From assembly GCA_024278285.1 (NCBI GenBank), contig JAJRTM010000851.1:1-6230 (forward strand): DNA of 6,230 nucleotides, in the 5' to 3' direction. Shown in pieces: positions 1-5,903 of the stretch. The stretch comes from Planctomycetota bacterium. Lineage in GTDB: Bacteria; Planctomycetota; Planctomycetia; Planctomycetales; Planctomycetaceae. The position numbers were made by a program, and so were the translations under genes. How positions within the stretch are numbered: the first letter of the stretch is position 1; each line of letters opens with the position of its first letter. Below the pieces are notes generated by a model, which worked only from the letters and a program-made list of their open reading frames with translations, had not been told where the DNA came from and did not search any database.

Positions 1-1471
1 AAGCCAGCAGGTTCATCACCTGTTCGGAATACGTTCGAGATTGATGCAGCGATGAAAGATGATTCTGTAACTCGCTCAGCGTTTCATACGCAATCGCATA
101 ATCGCTGGGGCTAAGCTTGTCGTAAGCACTTTCCTGCTCGCGGGAGGCTCGGGATTGAAGCAGGCGAAGAATTTCCTTTCGACCAGACCGCACATTCAAA
201 GAGCGAACCGCGTTCAAACAAATTCGTCCCCGGTATTCAAAGTCGGTCATTCCGGGAAGTGAAATTCGCAAGTGACGCAACACGGTTTTCATCGCCGGGA
301 ACGACCAGTTTTCCAGTTCAAAACGGAGAATCGTTACCAGCGAGCGGGCCAGTGAAAGCGTTGCAACATTCTTTGTCCCCGCCAGATAAAACGGAATCCC
401 CGCATCGGTCCAGATGTCTTCTATCAGATTTTGTTGCGATTCCAAATCGCGAGACGTTACCAGAATTTGCTCTGCCGGAATTCCATCGAGCAATAACTGC
501 TTGACACGCTTAGCCGTTTCGCGAACTTCCGCCCGTGGCCCGAGGGCAGAAAAACAGGCGACTCCCTGCGTTTGTTTCACAGGAATTAGCTCTCTGGGAT
601 TCTGGAATAACGATTTCCTTAACGATGCAATTCCGCCTGGAGTGTCACTTTCTTGTGTTTCTTTTTTTACGATTCTCTTCATCTGAAAATCGCCTGTAAA
701 ATGATTGATAATCGCAACCGCCCCGGCAGGCTTGGCGAACAAATCTTTTCGCTCATCCGCAGAATCCGTCGGCAAAACAACAAGCATCGATTCGGCATGA
801 GAAGCCAATAAATTCAGCATTTCATACTGAGTGCTTGTGAAATCGGTAAAGCCATCGACGACGATCATCTTCAATTCGGGAAACGCGGTCCAGTTCCCCT
901 TGGCTAATTCTGAACGAGCCAGCCAAAACCGTCCTTCTGCATCGTACCTGTCCCATTGAAGCATCTTATTTTGATAGGCATCATAAATCTGATACAGCTC
1001 GCGGTCTTTGGGCGTCGCTTCTTTTTTCTCCAACGCTTGTTCAAGATGTTCTGGCCACGTTTCGTCCCGCTTTAACTCGGAAATAAAAGAGGAGACCAGT
1101 TTGACGAATCCCGATGTTTCACTGATCTGGCGAAAATAATTCAAGTCGCCCTGCTGATCAATTTCATGGATCACGGTTTCAATCAACATACGGCGTTGTG
1201 CCGGGTTAAGTATCGAGGCTGTCAGGCCACTGCGTTGCACAATCTGTTCTGCAAACTGATCGAATGTCATCACCCCTGGCGACCAGAAACAGGAAAGTTC
1301 TTTGCCAAGCAAATCATTCAACACCGCCTGCCCTGCTCGATGCGTCGGCGTGATCCAAAGCGTTGCCCCAAGTTTTCCCTGCAAGTTCGATTCCCGAATC
1401 GCGGCACGATATCGCTCCAGGCAATACGCCGTTTTTCCGGTTCCTGCAATACCCGTCACAATTTCCAACAT
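1..1471 (-). CDS. AddB-like helicase/exonuclease subunit, N-terminal part (runs off the left edge)
   Basis: I translated the minus strand from the ATG at 1471 down to base 1: 490 codons open without a stop, so the gene continues outside the window. Seen directly: a Walker A motif at residues 7-14 (GIAGTGKT) straight after the start, an ITPTHRAGQ segment near residues 40-48 where motif Ia of SF1 helicases would lie, and MIVVDGFTDFTSTQ near residues 202-215, the Walker-B-region signature (DGF.F) of AddB/RexB proteins. Family knowledge: AddB pairs with AddA to resect double-strand breaks for RecA loading, and its C-terminal half carries a PD-(D/E)XK nuclease and an Fe-S cluster; neither can be seen here. 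The start is supported by AGGA six bases upstream and by Walker A lying at the extreme N-terminus, as in the family. An AddA partner is not in the window. The family call is firm; strict AddB orthology is less certain, because planctomycete versions diverge strongly. Confidence 0.85.
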   Translation of the reverse strand, partial: MLEIVTGIAGTGKTAYCLERYRAAIRESNLQGKLGATLWITPTHRAGQAVLNDLLGKELSCFWSPGVMTFDQFAEQIVQRSGLTASILNPAQRRMLIETVIHEIDQQGDLNYFRQISETSGFVKLVSSFISELKRDETWPEHLEQALEKKEATPKDRELYQIYDAYQNKMLQWDRYDAEGRFWLARSELAKGNWTAFPELKMIVVDGFTDFTSTQYEMLNLLASHAESMLVVLPTDSADERKDLFAKPAGAVAIINHFTGDFQMKRIVKKETQESDTPGGIASLRKSLFQNPRELIPVKQTQGVACFSALGPRAEVRETAKRVKQLLLDGIPAEQILVTSRDLESQQNLIEDIWTDAGIPFYLAGTKNVATLSLARSLVTILRFELENWSFPAMKTVLRHLRISLPGMTDFEYRGRICLNAVRSLNVRSGRKEILRLLQSRASREQESAYDKLSPSDYAIAYETLSELQNHLSSLHQSRTYSEQVMNLLA

Positions 1472-1477
1472 GAATAA

Positions 1478-1481
1478 TCCT
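1478..1481 (-). promoter_or_regulatory. Ribosome binding site of the AddB-like gene
   Basis: On the minus strand the sequence AGGA lies six bases before the ATG at 1471. This is good Shine-Dalgarno spacing and supports that start over internal alternatives. Confidence 0.55.
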
Positions 1482-1571
1482 GATATTGAAACGCGATTAT
1501 ATGAGAGCTGACTTTCGCAATCTTGATCTTGTAGATGGCACGTTTGCATCCATCAAATATGGTTTCTATTT

Positions 1572-1580
1572 CGTAGTTCC
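1572..1580 (+). repeat. Left copy of a 9-bp direct repeat, putative target-site duplication
   Basis: CGTAGTTCC, identical to 1900-1908. It abuts the outer end of the left terminal inverted repeat, one base away. Confidence 0.65.
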
Positions 1581-1581
1581 T

Positions 1582-1606
1582 GACTCTACCGGATTCTATA
1601 TGTGCC
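1582..1606 (+). repeat. Left terminal inverted repeat of the MITE-like element
   Basis: 25 bp beginning GACTCTACCGGATTCTATA. It pairs with 1875-1897 over 23 positions once an extra AT in this copy is skipped. A weaker match continues inward for a few bases (CCGG here against CTGG in the right copy). Confidence 0.8.
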
Positions 1607-1644
1607 GGTTTGAGTGAGCAATAATCGCTTTGTATCAAGCTAGC

Positions 1645-1652
1645 AATTACTG
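1645..1652 (+). repeat. 8-bp direct repeat flanking the inner palindrome, left copy
   Basis: AATTACTG, repeated exactly at 1868-1875. The two copies bracket the inner palindromic unit and may be the duplication left when that unit inserted into an older, shorter element. At 8 bp a chance match is possible. Confidence 0.4.
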
Positions 1653-1674
1653 TCGGTTTTTACTGTTTTTTTTA

Positions 1675-1851
1675 TGGCTGAAGGCCTCTTTTACCATAGC
1701 CTGGGGCATCGCCCCAGGAAAAAGGATCAGATTCACTTATTGGCTGAAAGCCATATTCAATTCTTTTGTTTATGGCTTTCAGCCAAAGGGGCTTATTTTG
1801 ATCTCTTCCTGGGGCGATGCCCCAGGCTATGATGAGATTGGCCTTCAGCCA
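1675..1851. repeat. Symmetric three-tier palindrome inside the MITE-like element
   Basis: Three perfect inverted-repeat pairs are nested around one centre. The outer pair is 12 bp, TGGCTGAAGGCC at 1675-1686 with 1840-1851. The middle pair is 26 bp, 1695-1720 with 1806-1831. The inner pair is 16 bp, TTGGCTGAAAGCCATA at 1740-1755 with 1771-1786. The unpaired gaps are equal on both sides (8 and 8 bases, 19 and 19 bases) around a 15-base centre, so the whole 177 bp can fold into one long interrupted stem. Each middle arm also contains its own hairpin: CCTGGGGC, ATC, GCCCCAGG at 1700-1718, mirrored at 1808-1826. T-rich and A-rich tracts (1665-1673, 1853-1859) extend the pairing loosely. I recall GGGGC(ATC/GAT)GCCCC and GGCTGAAAGCC modules as dispersed repeats in planctomycetes, but cannot check that here. 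Confidence 0.85.
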
Positions 1852-1867
1852 ATAAAAAACGGCTTGA

Positions 1868-1875
1868 AATTACTG
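1868..1875 (+). repeat. 8-bp direct repeat flanking the inner palindrome, right copy
   Basis: AATTACTG, identical to 1645-1652. It shares its last base with the right terminal inverted repeat of the outer element. Confidence 0.4.
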
Positions 1876-1897
1876 GCACATAGAATCCGGTAGAGTC
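1875..1897 (-). repeat. Right terminal inverted repeat of the MITE-like element
   Basis: 23 bp ending ATCCGGTAGAGTC; the reverse complement of 1582-1606 apart from the two-base AT indel. Confidence 0.8.
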
Positions 1898-1899
1898 TG

Positions 1900-1908
1900 C
1901 GTAGTTCC
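1900..1908 (+). repeat. Right copy of a 9-bp direct repeat, putative target-site duplication
   Basis: CGTAGTTCC, identical to 1572-1580. It lies two bases outside the right terminal inverted repeat. Confidence 0.65.
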
Positions 1909-2112
1909 ATTGCCGAATGATAACGGATGCAACTCTTTTTGTCATGGAATGCAACCGGATGCTGACTAATTTGATGAACCGATATTTTCAAAGATCGTGT
2001 GCTATTTTACTGTCAAGGCTCGACGTTGGCGACTCGCTGTTTTATTCTCATGGGATCGATTACCTTCAACCTGATGAAATCTCTTTTCCTAAAATGAAAT
2101 GAGCGAGAAAAT
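1909..2112. other. Upstream region of the plus-strand operon, no gene seen
   Basis: These 204 bp lie between the mobile element and the NRAMP-like gene. They should hold the promoter of the operon and, before the insertion, perhaps that of the AddB-like gene. I see no tRNA, riboswitch or convincing gene. A start-proximal GAGCGAGAA stretch just before 2113 is the only ribosome-binding candidate and is weak. Confidence 0.5.
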
Positions 2113-3459
2113 ATGGGACTTTTGCGATTACTGCGCGAGCGGTTTGGGCCGGCTATTATTATTGCGGCTGTTGTGTTGGGGCCGGGCAGCATTTTGACCA
2201 GTTCCAAAGTCGGTTGCCAATACGGGTACGCGATGCTGTGGGTCATTGTTGGAGCCGGACTTTTGATGATCGGCTCGACCGCACTCTCTGCCAGGTTGGG
2301 GGCCTCACTCGATAAAACACCGTGCGGCGAACTGGCAGAACATCTCGGCCGACCGGTTTCGGTTTTTATTGGAGTCGTTCTGTTTCTAGTCGTGGCTGCG
2401 TTTCAATCGAGTAATAATATTGCGGTTATCGCGGCAATCGAACCATATTTATCAAGCGGTGACCAAGCCGGGCAGGCCGCTTCCAGTGCCTGGGTGAAGA
2501 CAGCGATTCTGCTGGGTGTGAATCTGATTGTTGTTGCTGCCCTGTTCGGCATGAAACAACTTTACGCCGGGCTGGAAAAACTGATGATCGCGTTGATGAC
2601 GATTATGGTCATCGGCTTTGGTATCAATCTATTCTTTGCACAACCTTCACTCAGTGGATTGCTTTCAGGTTTGATTCCTTCCTTCCCGGATGCTTCCGGC
2701 GGTTGGTTGCCGCGTATCGATCCACCACTCGGGGCGGAAATTGTAGAAGGGGTCAAGCAGAAAGTCGTCGATCCTTACTGGGCAGTTCAGGGAATGACAG
2801 CGACCACTTTTTCTATCGCAGGAGCATTCTATCAGGCGTATCTAGTCAAGGAAAAGGGCTGGACGAAGAACGAACTTTCCAAAGGCTTAATGGATTCCAT
2901 CACCGGCATCGCCGCGTTAGGGCTGACGACAATGATGATTATGTGTACCGCCGCCGCGGTGCTGCATGGGAAAATCGAAGCATCAGAATTGAAATCCGTC
3001 ACAGATGTTGCAAGTTCCCTGCAACCATTATTCGGCGATTTTGCTTCGATTCTTTTTGTACTCGGTATTTTCGCCGGCGCGTTCAGTTCGTTTCTGGTGA
3101 ATGCAGCGATTGGTGGCGTGTTACTTTCTGACGGCTTGGGACTGGGGGCATCGCTGGATCAGAAATGGCCCAAGATTTTCACCGTTGCTGCTTTAATGTT
3201 CGGAATGGTTGTCGCTTACCTGGCATCGGTCAGCGGGATGGATCGTGTCGCGCTCATCGTTTTCGCCCAGGCACTTACCGTTTTGGGCGGACCAGCGCTG
3301 GCGGCTTCACTCATTTACCTGGCGATTGGTAAGCCGTTCAAAGAGCGGGTCAATGCCCCTGGCTGGATGTTGTTCCTGGTCATCTTCGGTTTCGCCATCG
3401 TCACTCTGCTGACAATCAGAACCGCAGTGAAAATTTATCTGACAATCCAACTCTGGTAA
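2113..3459 (+). CDS. NRAMP-fold membrane transporter with non-canonical substrate site
   Basis: A 448-residue inner-membrane protein with about 11 hydrophobic helices, normal for the NRAMP/SLC11 family. The helix 1-2 region (residues 11-43) has the family pattern: FGPA, then a small-residue stretch, GPGS, T, and G..YGYAMLW. Family knowledge: true Mn/Fe NRAMP importers bind metal with Asp and Asn of DPGN in helix 1 and Met of the MPH segment in helix 6, driven by protons. Here residues 23-26 are GPGS, so both ligands are absent, and the helix 6 region (228-245, [18 protein letters not shown]) has no MPH. A helix 10 glutamine in [10 protein letters not shown] (Q386) is kept. Divergent NRAMP-like proteins with GPG(T/S) form a known but poorly characterised group; the substrate is unknown. 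First gene of a likely three-gene operon. The fold is secure; describing it as a manganese transporter would not be justified. Confidence 0.85.
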   Translation: MGLLRLLRERFGPAIIIAAVVLGPGSILTSSKVGCQYGYAMLWVIVGAGLLMIGSTALSARLGASLDKTPCGELAEHLGRPVSVFIGVVLFLVVAAFQSSNNIAVIAAIEPYLSSGDQAGQAASSAWVKTAILLGVNLIVVAALFGMKQLYAGLEKLMIALMTIMVIGFGINLFFAQPSLSGLLSGLIPSFPDASGGWLPRIDPPLGAEIVEGVKQKVVDPYWAVQGMTATTFSIAGAFYQAYLVKEKGWTKNELSKGLMDSITGIAALGLTTMMIMCTAAAVLHGKIEASELKSVTDVASSLQPLFGDFASILFVLGIFAGAFSSFLVNAAIGGVLLSDGLGLGASLDQKWPKIFTVAALMFGMVVAYLASVSGMDRVALIVFAQALTVLGGPALAASLIYLAIGKPFKERVNAPGWMLFLVIFGFAIVTLLTIRTAVKIYLTIQLW

Positions 3460-3471
3460 AAAGTAGTAACT

Positions 3472-3475
3472 GGAG
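3472..3475 (+). promoter_or_regulatory. Shine-Dalgarno candidate for the upstream start (3484) of the URO-D-like gene
   Basis: GGAG lies eight bases before the ATG at 3484. It competes with AAAGG at 3526-3530 in front of the ATG at 3538, so the start of the next gene is ambiguous. Confidence 0.35.
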
Positions 3476-3525
3476 CGAAATCGATGTGGCAACAGGACGC
3501 TCGTTGCCCTCTGTTATTTATCAGA

Positions 3526-3530
3526 AAAGG
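3526..3530 (+). promoter_or_regulatory. Shine-Dalgarno candidate for the preferred start (3538) of the URO-D-like gene
   Basis: AAAGG with a seven-base spacer to the ATG at 3538. Together with the family-typical N-terminus MNSRERV that follows, it favours 3538 over 3484. Confidence 0.5.
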
Positions 3531-3537
3531 TTTCTCT

Positions 3538-4746
3538 ATGAATTCTCGCGAACGTGTGGTCTGCGCTCTTAATCACCAGCAGCCAGACCGTGTTCCTATC
3601 GATATTGGTGGGACTCGACAATCTGGAATTGCTGCTTCAACATACCACCAGTTGAAACAACATCTCGGCATTACATCGAGAACACGTGTTTTTGATCTCT
3701 ATCAAATGCTGGCAGAAATTGAACGTCCTGTGATGGATCGGTTCGGAGCAGATGTTGTCGGATTGAATCGCCCGGCAGTCACGTTCAATATCCAAAACAA
3801 GAACTGGAAACCGTGGACAATGTTCGATGGTACTCCGGTTGAAGTCCCTGGAGGTTTTGAGCCGATCGCAGAACCATCGGGAGATTTGGCCATTATTCAG
3901 AATGATGAAATAATCGCCCGCATGCCCAAGGATGGTTTTTATTTTGATCGGCTGGAAATCTTTCCCGGTGCAGCACATGTTGAACTGGAAGGCTTTCAAC
4001 CGGCGTTACTTTCTGATGAAGAATGTGATCACTTGCACGATCAAGCGGAAGCCTGGGTTCAGAATTCTGATTATGCGATCATCTCTGCGCTCGGGCCACC
4101 CTACGAACTATTTTACGGCTTGGGAACAGGCGATTTTGAAAACTGGATGGTCACTCTGGCGATGGAGCCAGATTATGTGAAAGCACTCTTTGATATTCTC
4201 ATCGATGCCTGGCTGATCAACCTCAGGAAATTTAGCGATGCGGTGGGCGACAAAGTGCAGGTGCTGCAATTTAATGATGATTTCGGGACGCAAATTTCAA
4301 CATTCATGTCGGTGAAAATGTTTCGCGACCTTATTATGCCTGCCTATAAACGGGGGCTTGACTGGGTTCACGATAATACAGAAATGAAAGTATTTCTGCA
4401 TTCCGACGGGGCTCTTTATCCGCTCATCGAGTCGATTATTGAAATGGGCGTTGATATTCTCAACCCGGTACAAACTTCTGCGAGCGGGATGGATCCGGTA
4501 AGACTCAAAGAAGAATTCGGAGATCGACTTGTCTTTTGGGGCGGTTCGCTTGACTGTCAAAAAACGTTGCCCTTCGGAACACCTGAAGAAGTGGCACAAG
4601 AGGTAACAGAGCATGTGAAAACACTTAAACCAAATGGAGGTTACATTTTTGCATCGGTACATAACGTGCAAGCATCGATTCCGCCAGAAAATTTGGTCAC
4701 AATGTATGACACCGCAATAACCGCAGGAGAGTATTCGGCAAAGTGA
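3538..4746 (+). CDS. Uroporphyrinogen decarboxylase superfamily protein, not HemE
   Basis: 402 residues from the preferred ATG at 3538 (420 from an alternative ATG at 3484). The opening MNSRERVVCALNHQQPDRVP is typical of COG0407-type URO-D-like proteins, a TIM-barrel superfamily that includes haem-pathway HemE and the zinc methyltransferases MtaA, MtbA and CmuA. The RQAGRY substrate motif of HemE is absent, so a haem role is unlikely. Where MtaA-like enzymes have His-x-Cys, this protein has FLHSDG (H288, D290). A cysteine follows in GGSLDCQ (C340), then LPFGTPEEV, and where a late cysteine is usual the sequence is SVHNVQ (H375), followed by the conserved PPENLVTMYD. A metal site of His, Asp and His or Cys is therefore possible but unproven. 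No corrinoid-binding protein (DxHxxG) is encoded in the window. It follows the transporter by 78 bp (24 bp with the earlier start), so co-transcription is likely. The reaction is unknown. Confidence 0.85.
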   Translation: MNSRERVVCALNHQQPDRVPIDIGGTRQSGIAASTYHQLKQHLGITSRTRVFDLYQMLAEIERPVMDRFGADVVGLNRPAVTFNIQNKNWKPWTMFDGTPVEVPGGFEPIAEPSGDLAIIQNDEIIARMPKDGFYFDRLEIFPGAAHVELEGFQPALLSDEECDHLHDQAEAWVQNSDYAIISALGPPYELFYGLGTGDFENWMVTLAMEPDYVKALFDILIDAWLINLRKFSDAVGDKVQVLQFNDDFGTQISTFMSVKMFRDLIMPAYKRGLDWVHDNTEMKVFLHSDGALYPLIESIIEMGVDILNPVQTSASGMDPVRLKEEFGDRLVFWGGSLDCQKTLPFGTPEEVAQEVTEHVKTLKPNGGYIFASVHNVQASIPPENLVTMYDTAITAGEYSAK

Positions 4747-4796
4747 GACGGCTTCTATCCCTTTGGCCAATTTTAATAATTACAGACAGAGATACG

Positions 4797-5903
4797 ATGA
4801 ACCAACGAAATTTCAATCGAACGATATTGCTTACATTAATAATCAGCCTTAGTTTACCGCTTTCAGTTTTCGCGGATTCCCCTCAAATTCTCGATGGAAA
4901 ACTTCATCATCTGCGAATCGAAGGACCGCGTGAGTGGGATGACTTTCCAGAAGTTCCCGAAGCCAATTCTCTTGTTATTCAATTTGATGCTGCCCAGAAT
5001 AGCGAGCCAGTAACGATTCAACTTCGACAACAAGATGTCAAACAGAATTGGAGCGTGCTTCTGAATGATGTCAAACTGGGGAGGCTCTCAACAGATGCCA
5101 ACGATATGGTTCTGTTCTTTGAAGTTCCCGCAAAGAGACTGCGCGATGGAAAGAACGAACTGAAAATCGAGCAGGTGATTTCCAAACGGACTTCGCCAGA
5201 TGATATTCGCGTCGGGCAGATTATACTGCATCAGCAATCACGGGAAAAAGTGCTTGCAGAATCGTCTCTTGAAATTGATGTGATTGATACTCAAAGTGGT
5301 CAATCGACTCCCTGTCGAATTACTATCGTTCGTGCTGACGGCGCGATGCCAGCGATTGGAACCGCATCCAATACGCATCTCGCGATACGTCCCGGCACCG
5401 TTTACACATCAACCGGAAAAGCAAACATTAATCTCCCCGCAGGAGAATACAAAATTTATGCCGGGCGTGGATTTGAATATTCAGTGGATCAAGTTTCGGT
5501 GAAATTGCATAAGGGAAAAACAGCGCATACTAAACTGAAGATCAGCCGGGAAGTTCCAACTCAAGGGTATGTCGCGTGTGATACTCACGTGCATACCTTT
5601 ACGTACTCTCGGCACGGAGATTGTTCCATTGAGGAGCGAATGGTCACGCTCGCCGGGGAGGGAATCGAATTCCCAATCGCGACCGATCACAATAAACATA
5701 TCGATTATATTCCCCTCGCAAAGCAGGCCAATGTACTTCAATACTTCACGCCGGTGATCGGAAATGAAGTGACAACAAAATTGGGGCATTTCAATGTTTT
5801 CCCGATCAAAAAAGATGCTGCCATTCCGAACTTCAAAACGAAGAGCTGGGCAGAAACGATTCAGGAAATTAAAAACACGCCAAATGTGCGGGTTATCATT
5901 TGA
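4797..5903 (+). CDS. Secreted PHP-domain metallohydrolase (CehA-type), N-terminal part up to a frameshift
   Basis: 368 residues from the ATG at 4797. Residues 1-26 form a signal peptide (basic NRT, hydrophobic LLTLIISLSL, cleavage after SVFA). The frame is also open from a GTG at 4743 overlapping the previous stop, but that would bury the signal peptide. Residues about 30-140 look like a beta-sandwich domain, and about 155-255 like a carboxypeptidase-regulatory-type beta domain (NLPAGEYKIYAGRG). The PHP domain starts near 258: DTHVHT (H264, H266), ATDHN (D297, H298), GNEVTT (E324) and GHFNV (H331) are the metal-binding motifs of the family. Known members bind two or three divalent metals and cleave phosphoesters or carbamates (CehA is a carbaryl hydrolase), so the substrate cannot be named. 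A TGA at 5901-5903 ends this frame just before the next motif. Last visible gene of the operon, 50 bp after the URO-D-like gene. Confidence 0.8.
   Translation: MNQRNFNRTILLTLIISLSLPLSVFADSPQILDGKLHHLRIEGPREWDDFPEVPEANSLVIQFDAAQNSEPVTIQLRQQDVKQNWSVLLNDVKLGRLSTDANDMVLFFEVPAKRLRDGKNELKIEQVISKRTSPDDIRVGQIILHQQSREKVLAESSLEIDVIDTQSGQSTPCRITIVRADGAMPAIGTASNTHLAIRPGTVYTSTGKANINLPAGEYKIYAGRGFEYSVDQVSVKLHKGKTAHTKLKISREVPTQGYVACDTHVHTFTYSRHGDCSIEERMVTLAGEGIEFPIATDHNKHIDYIPLAKQANVLQYFTPVIGNEVTTKLGHFNVFPIKKDAAIPNFKTKSWAETIQEIKNTPNVRVII

Larger units (their letters stand above)
1581..1899. mobile_element. Non-autonomous miniature inverted-repeat element (MITE-like), 319 bp
   Basis: The region begins and ends with inverted repeats: 1582-1606 (GACTCTACCGG, then ATTCTATATGTGCC) and 1875-1897, its reverse complement except for a missing AT dinucleotide. 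Directly outside lie two identical copies of CGTAGTTCC, at 1572-1580 and 1900-1908, as expected for a 9-bp target-site duplication. No transposase or other convincing gene is inside, so it would need an enzyme supplied elsewhere. It sits between the divergent AddB-like and NRAMP-like genes. I cannot assign an IS family from the termini. The exact ends are uncertain by one or two bases, because the inverted repeats start one base inside the left direct repeat and two bases inside the right one. Confidence 0.7.
1456..1945 (-). pseudogene. Possible small ORF split by the mobile element
   Basis: If bases 1581-1899 and one copy of the 9-bp direct repeat are removed, the minus strand reads from an ATG at 1945 to a TGA at 1456 without interruption: 53 residues starting MTKRVASVIIRQWNYEIET and ending in YSCWKL. 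The last 16 bases overlap the start of the AddB-like gene, an arrangement seen in coupled genes. The product is basic and I do not recognise it. An open stretch of 54 codons occurs by chance in several percent of random frames, so this may be only a leader region. As the sequence stands, the frame is cut by the element and only a hybrid ORF (1456-1638) remains. Confidence 0.2.

Noticed and set aside
1630..1893. An open plus-strand frame of 87 codons beginning with TTG across the palindromic repeat
   Set aside because: It is made almost wholly of the inverted-repeat modules, has no ribosome binding site and reads like the spurious ORFs such repeats generate.
1544..1932. Short inverted repeat TTGCATCC (1544-1551) and GGATGCAA (1925-1932) outside the mobile element
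   Set aside because: At 8 bp, and at different distances from the two element ends (20 and 16 bases), it is probably coincidence and not an outer terminus.
2020..2048. Sigma-70-like promoter, TCGACG, 17 bp, TATTCT, ahead of the NRAMP-like gene
   Set aside because: Each box matches consensus at only four of six positions, a level common by chance, and planctomycete promoters are poorly defined.
2113..3459. Annotation as MntH, a proton-coupled manganese importer
   Set aside because: The DPGN and MPH metal-binding motifs are both absent.
3538..4746. Annotation as HemE, the haem-pathway uroporphyrinogen decarboxylase
   Set aside because: The RQAGRY substrate-binding motif near the N-terminus of HemE is missing and the His-x-Asp site is unlike HemE.
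3637..4770. Long minus-strand open frames opposite the URO-D-like gene
   Set aside because: They lie wholly or almost wholly antisense to a clearly conserved coding frame, lack ribosome binding sites and resemble no family I know.
4743..4796. GTG start at 4743 for the PHP protein, overlapping the preceding stop codon
   Set aside because: It would add 18 residues ahead of a well-formed signal peptide that begins at the ATG at 4797. AGGAG upstream is 13 bases away, which is long.
5895..5903. Programmed -1 ribosomal frameshifting at the PHP gene
   Set aside because: The site ATC ATT TGA has no X XXY YYZ slippery heptamer, and I see no upstream Shine-Dalgarno-like stimulator or obvious downstream pseudoknot. 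A one-base deletion or sequence error is simpler.
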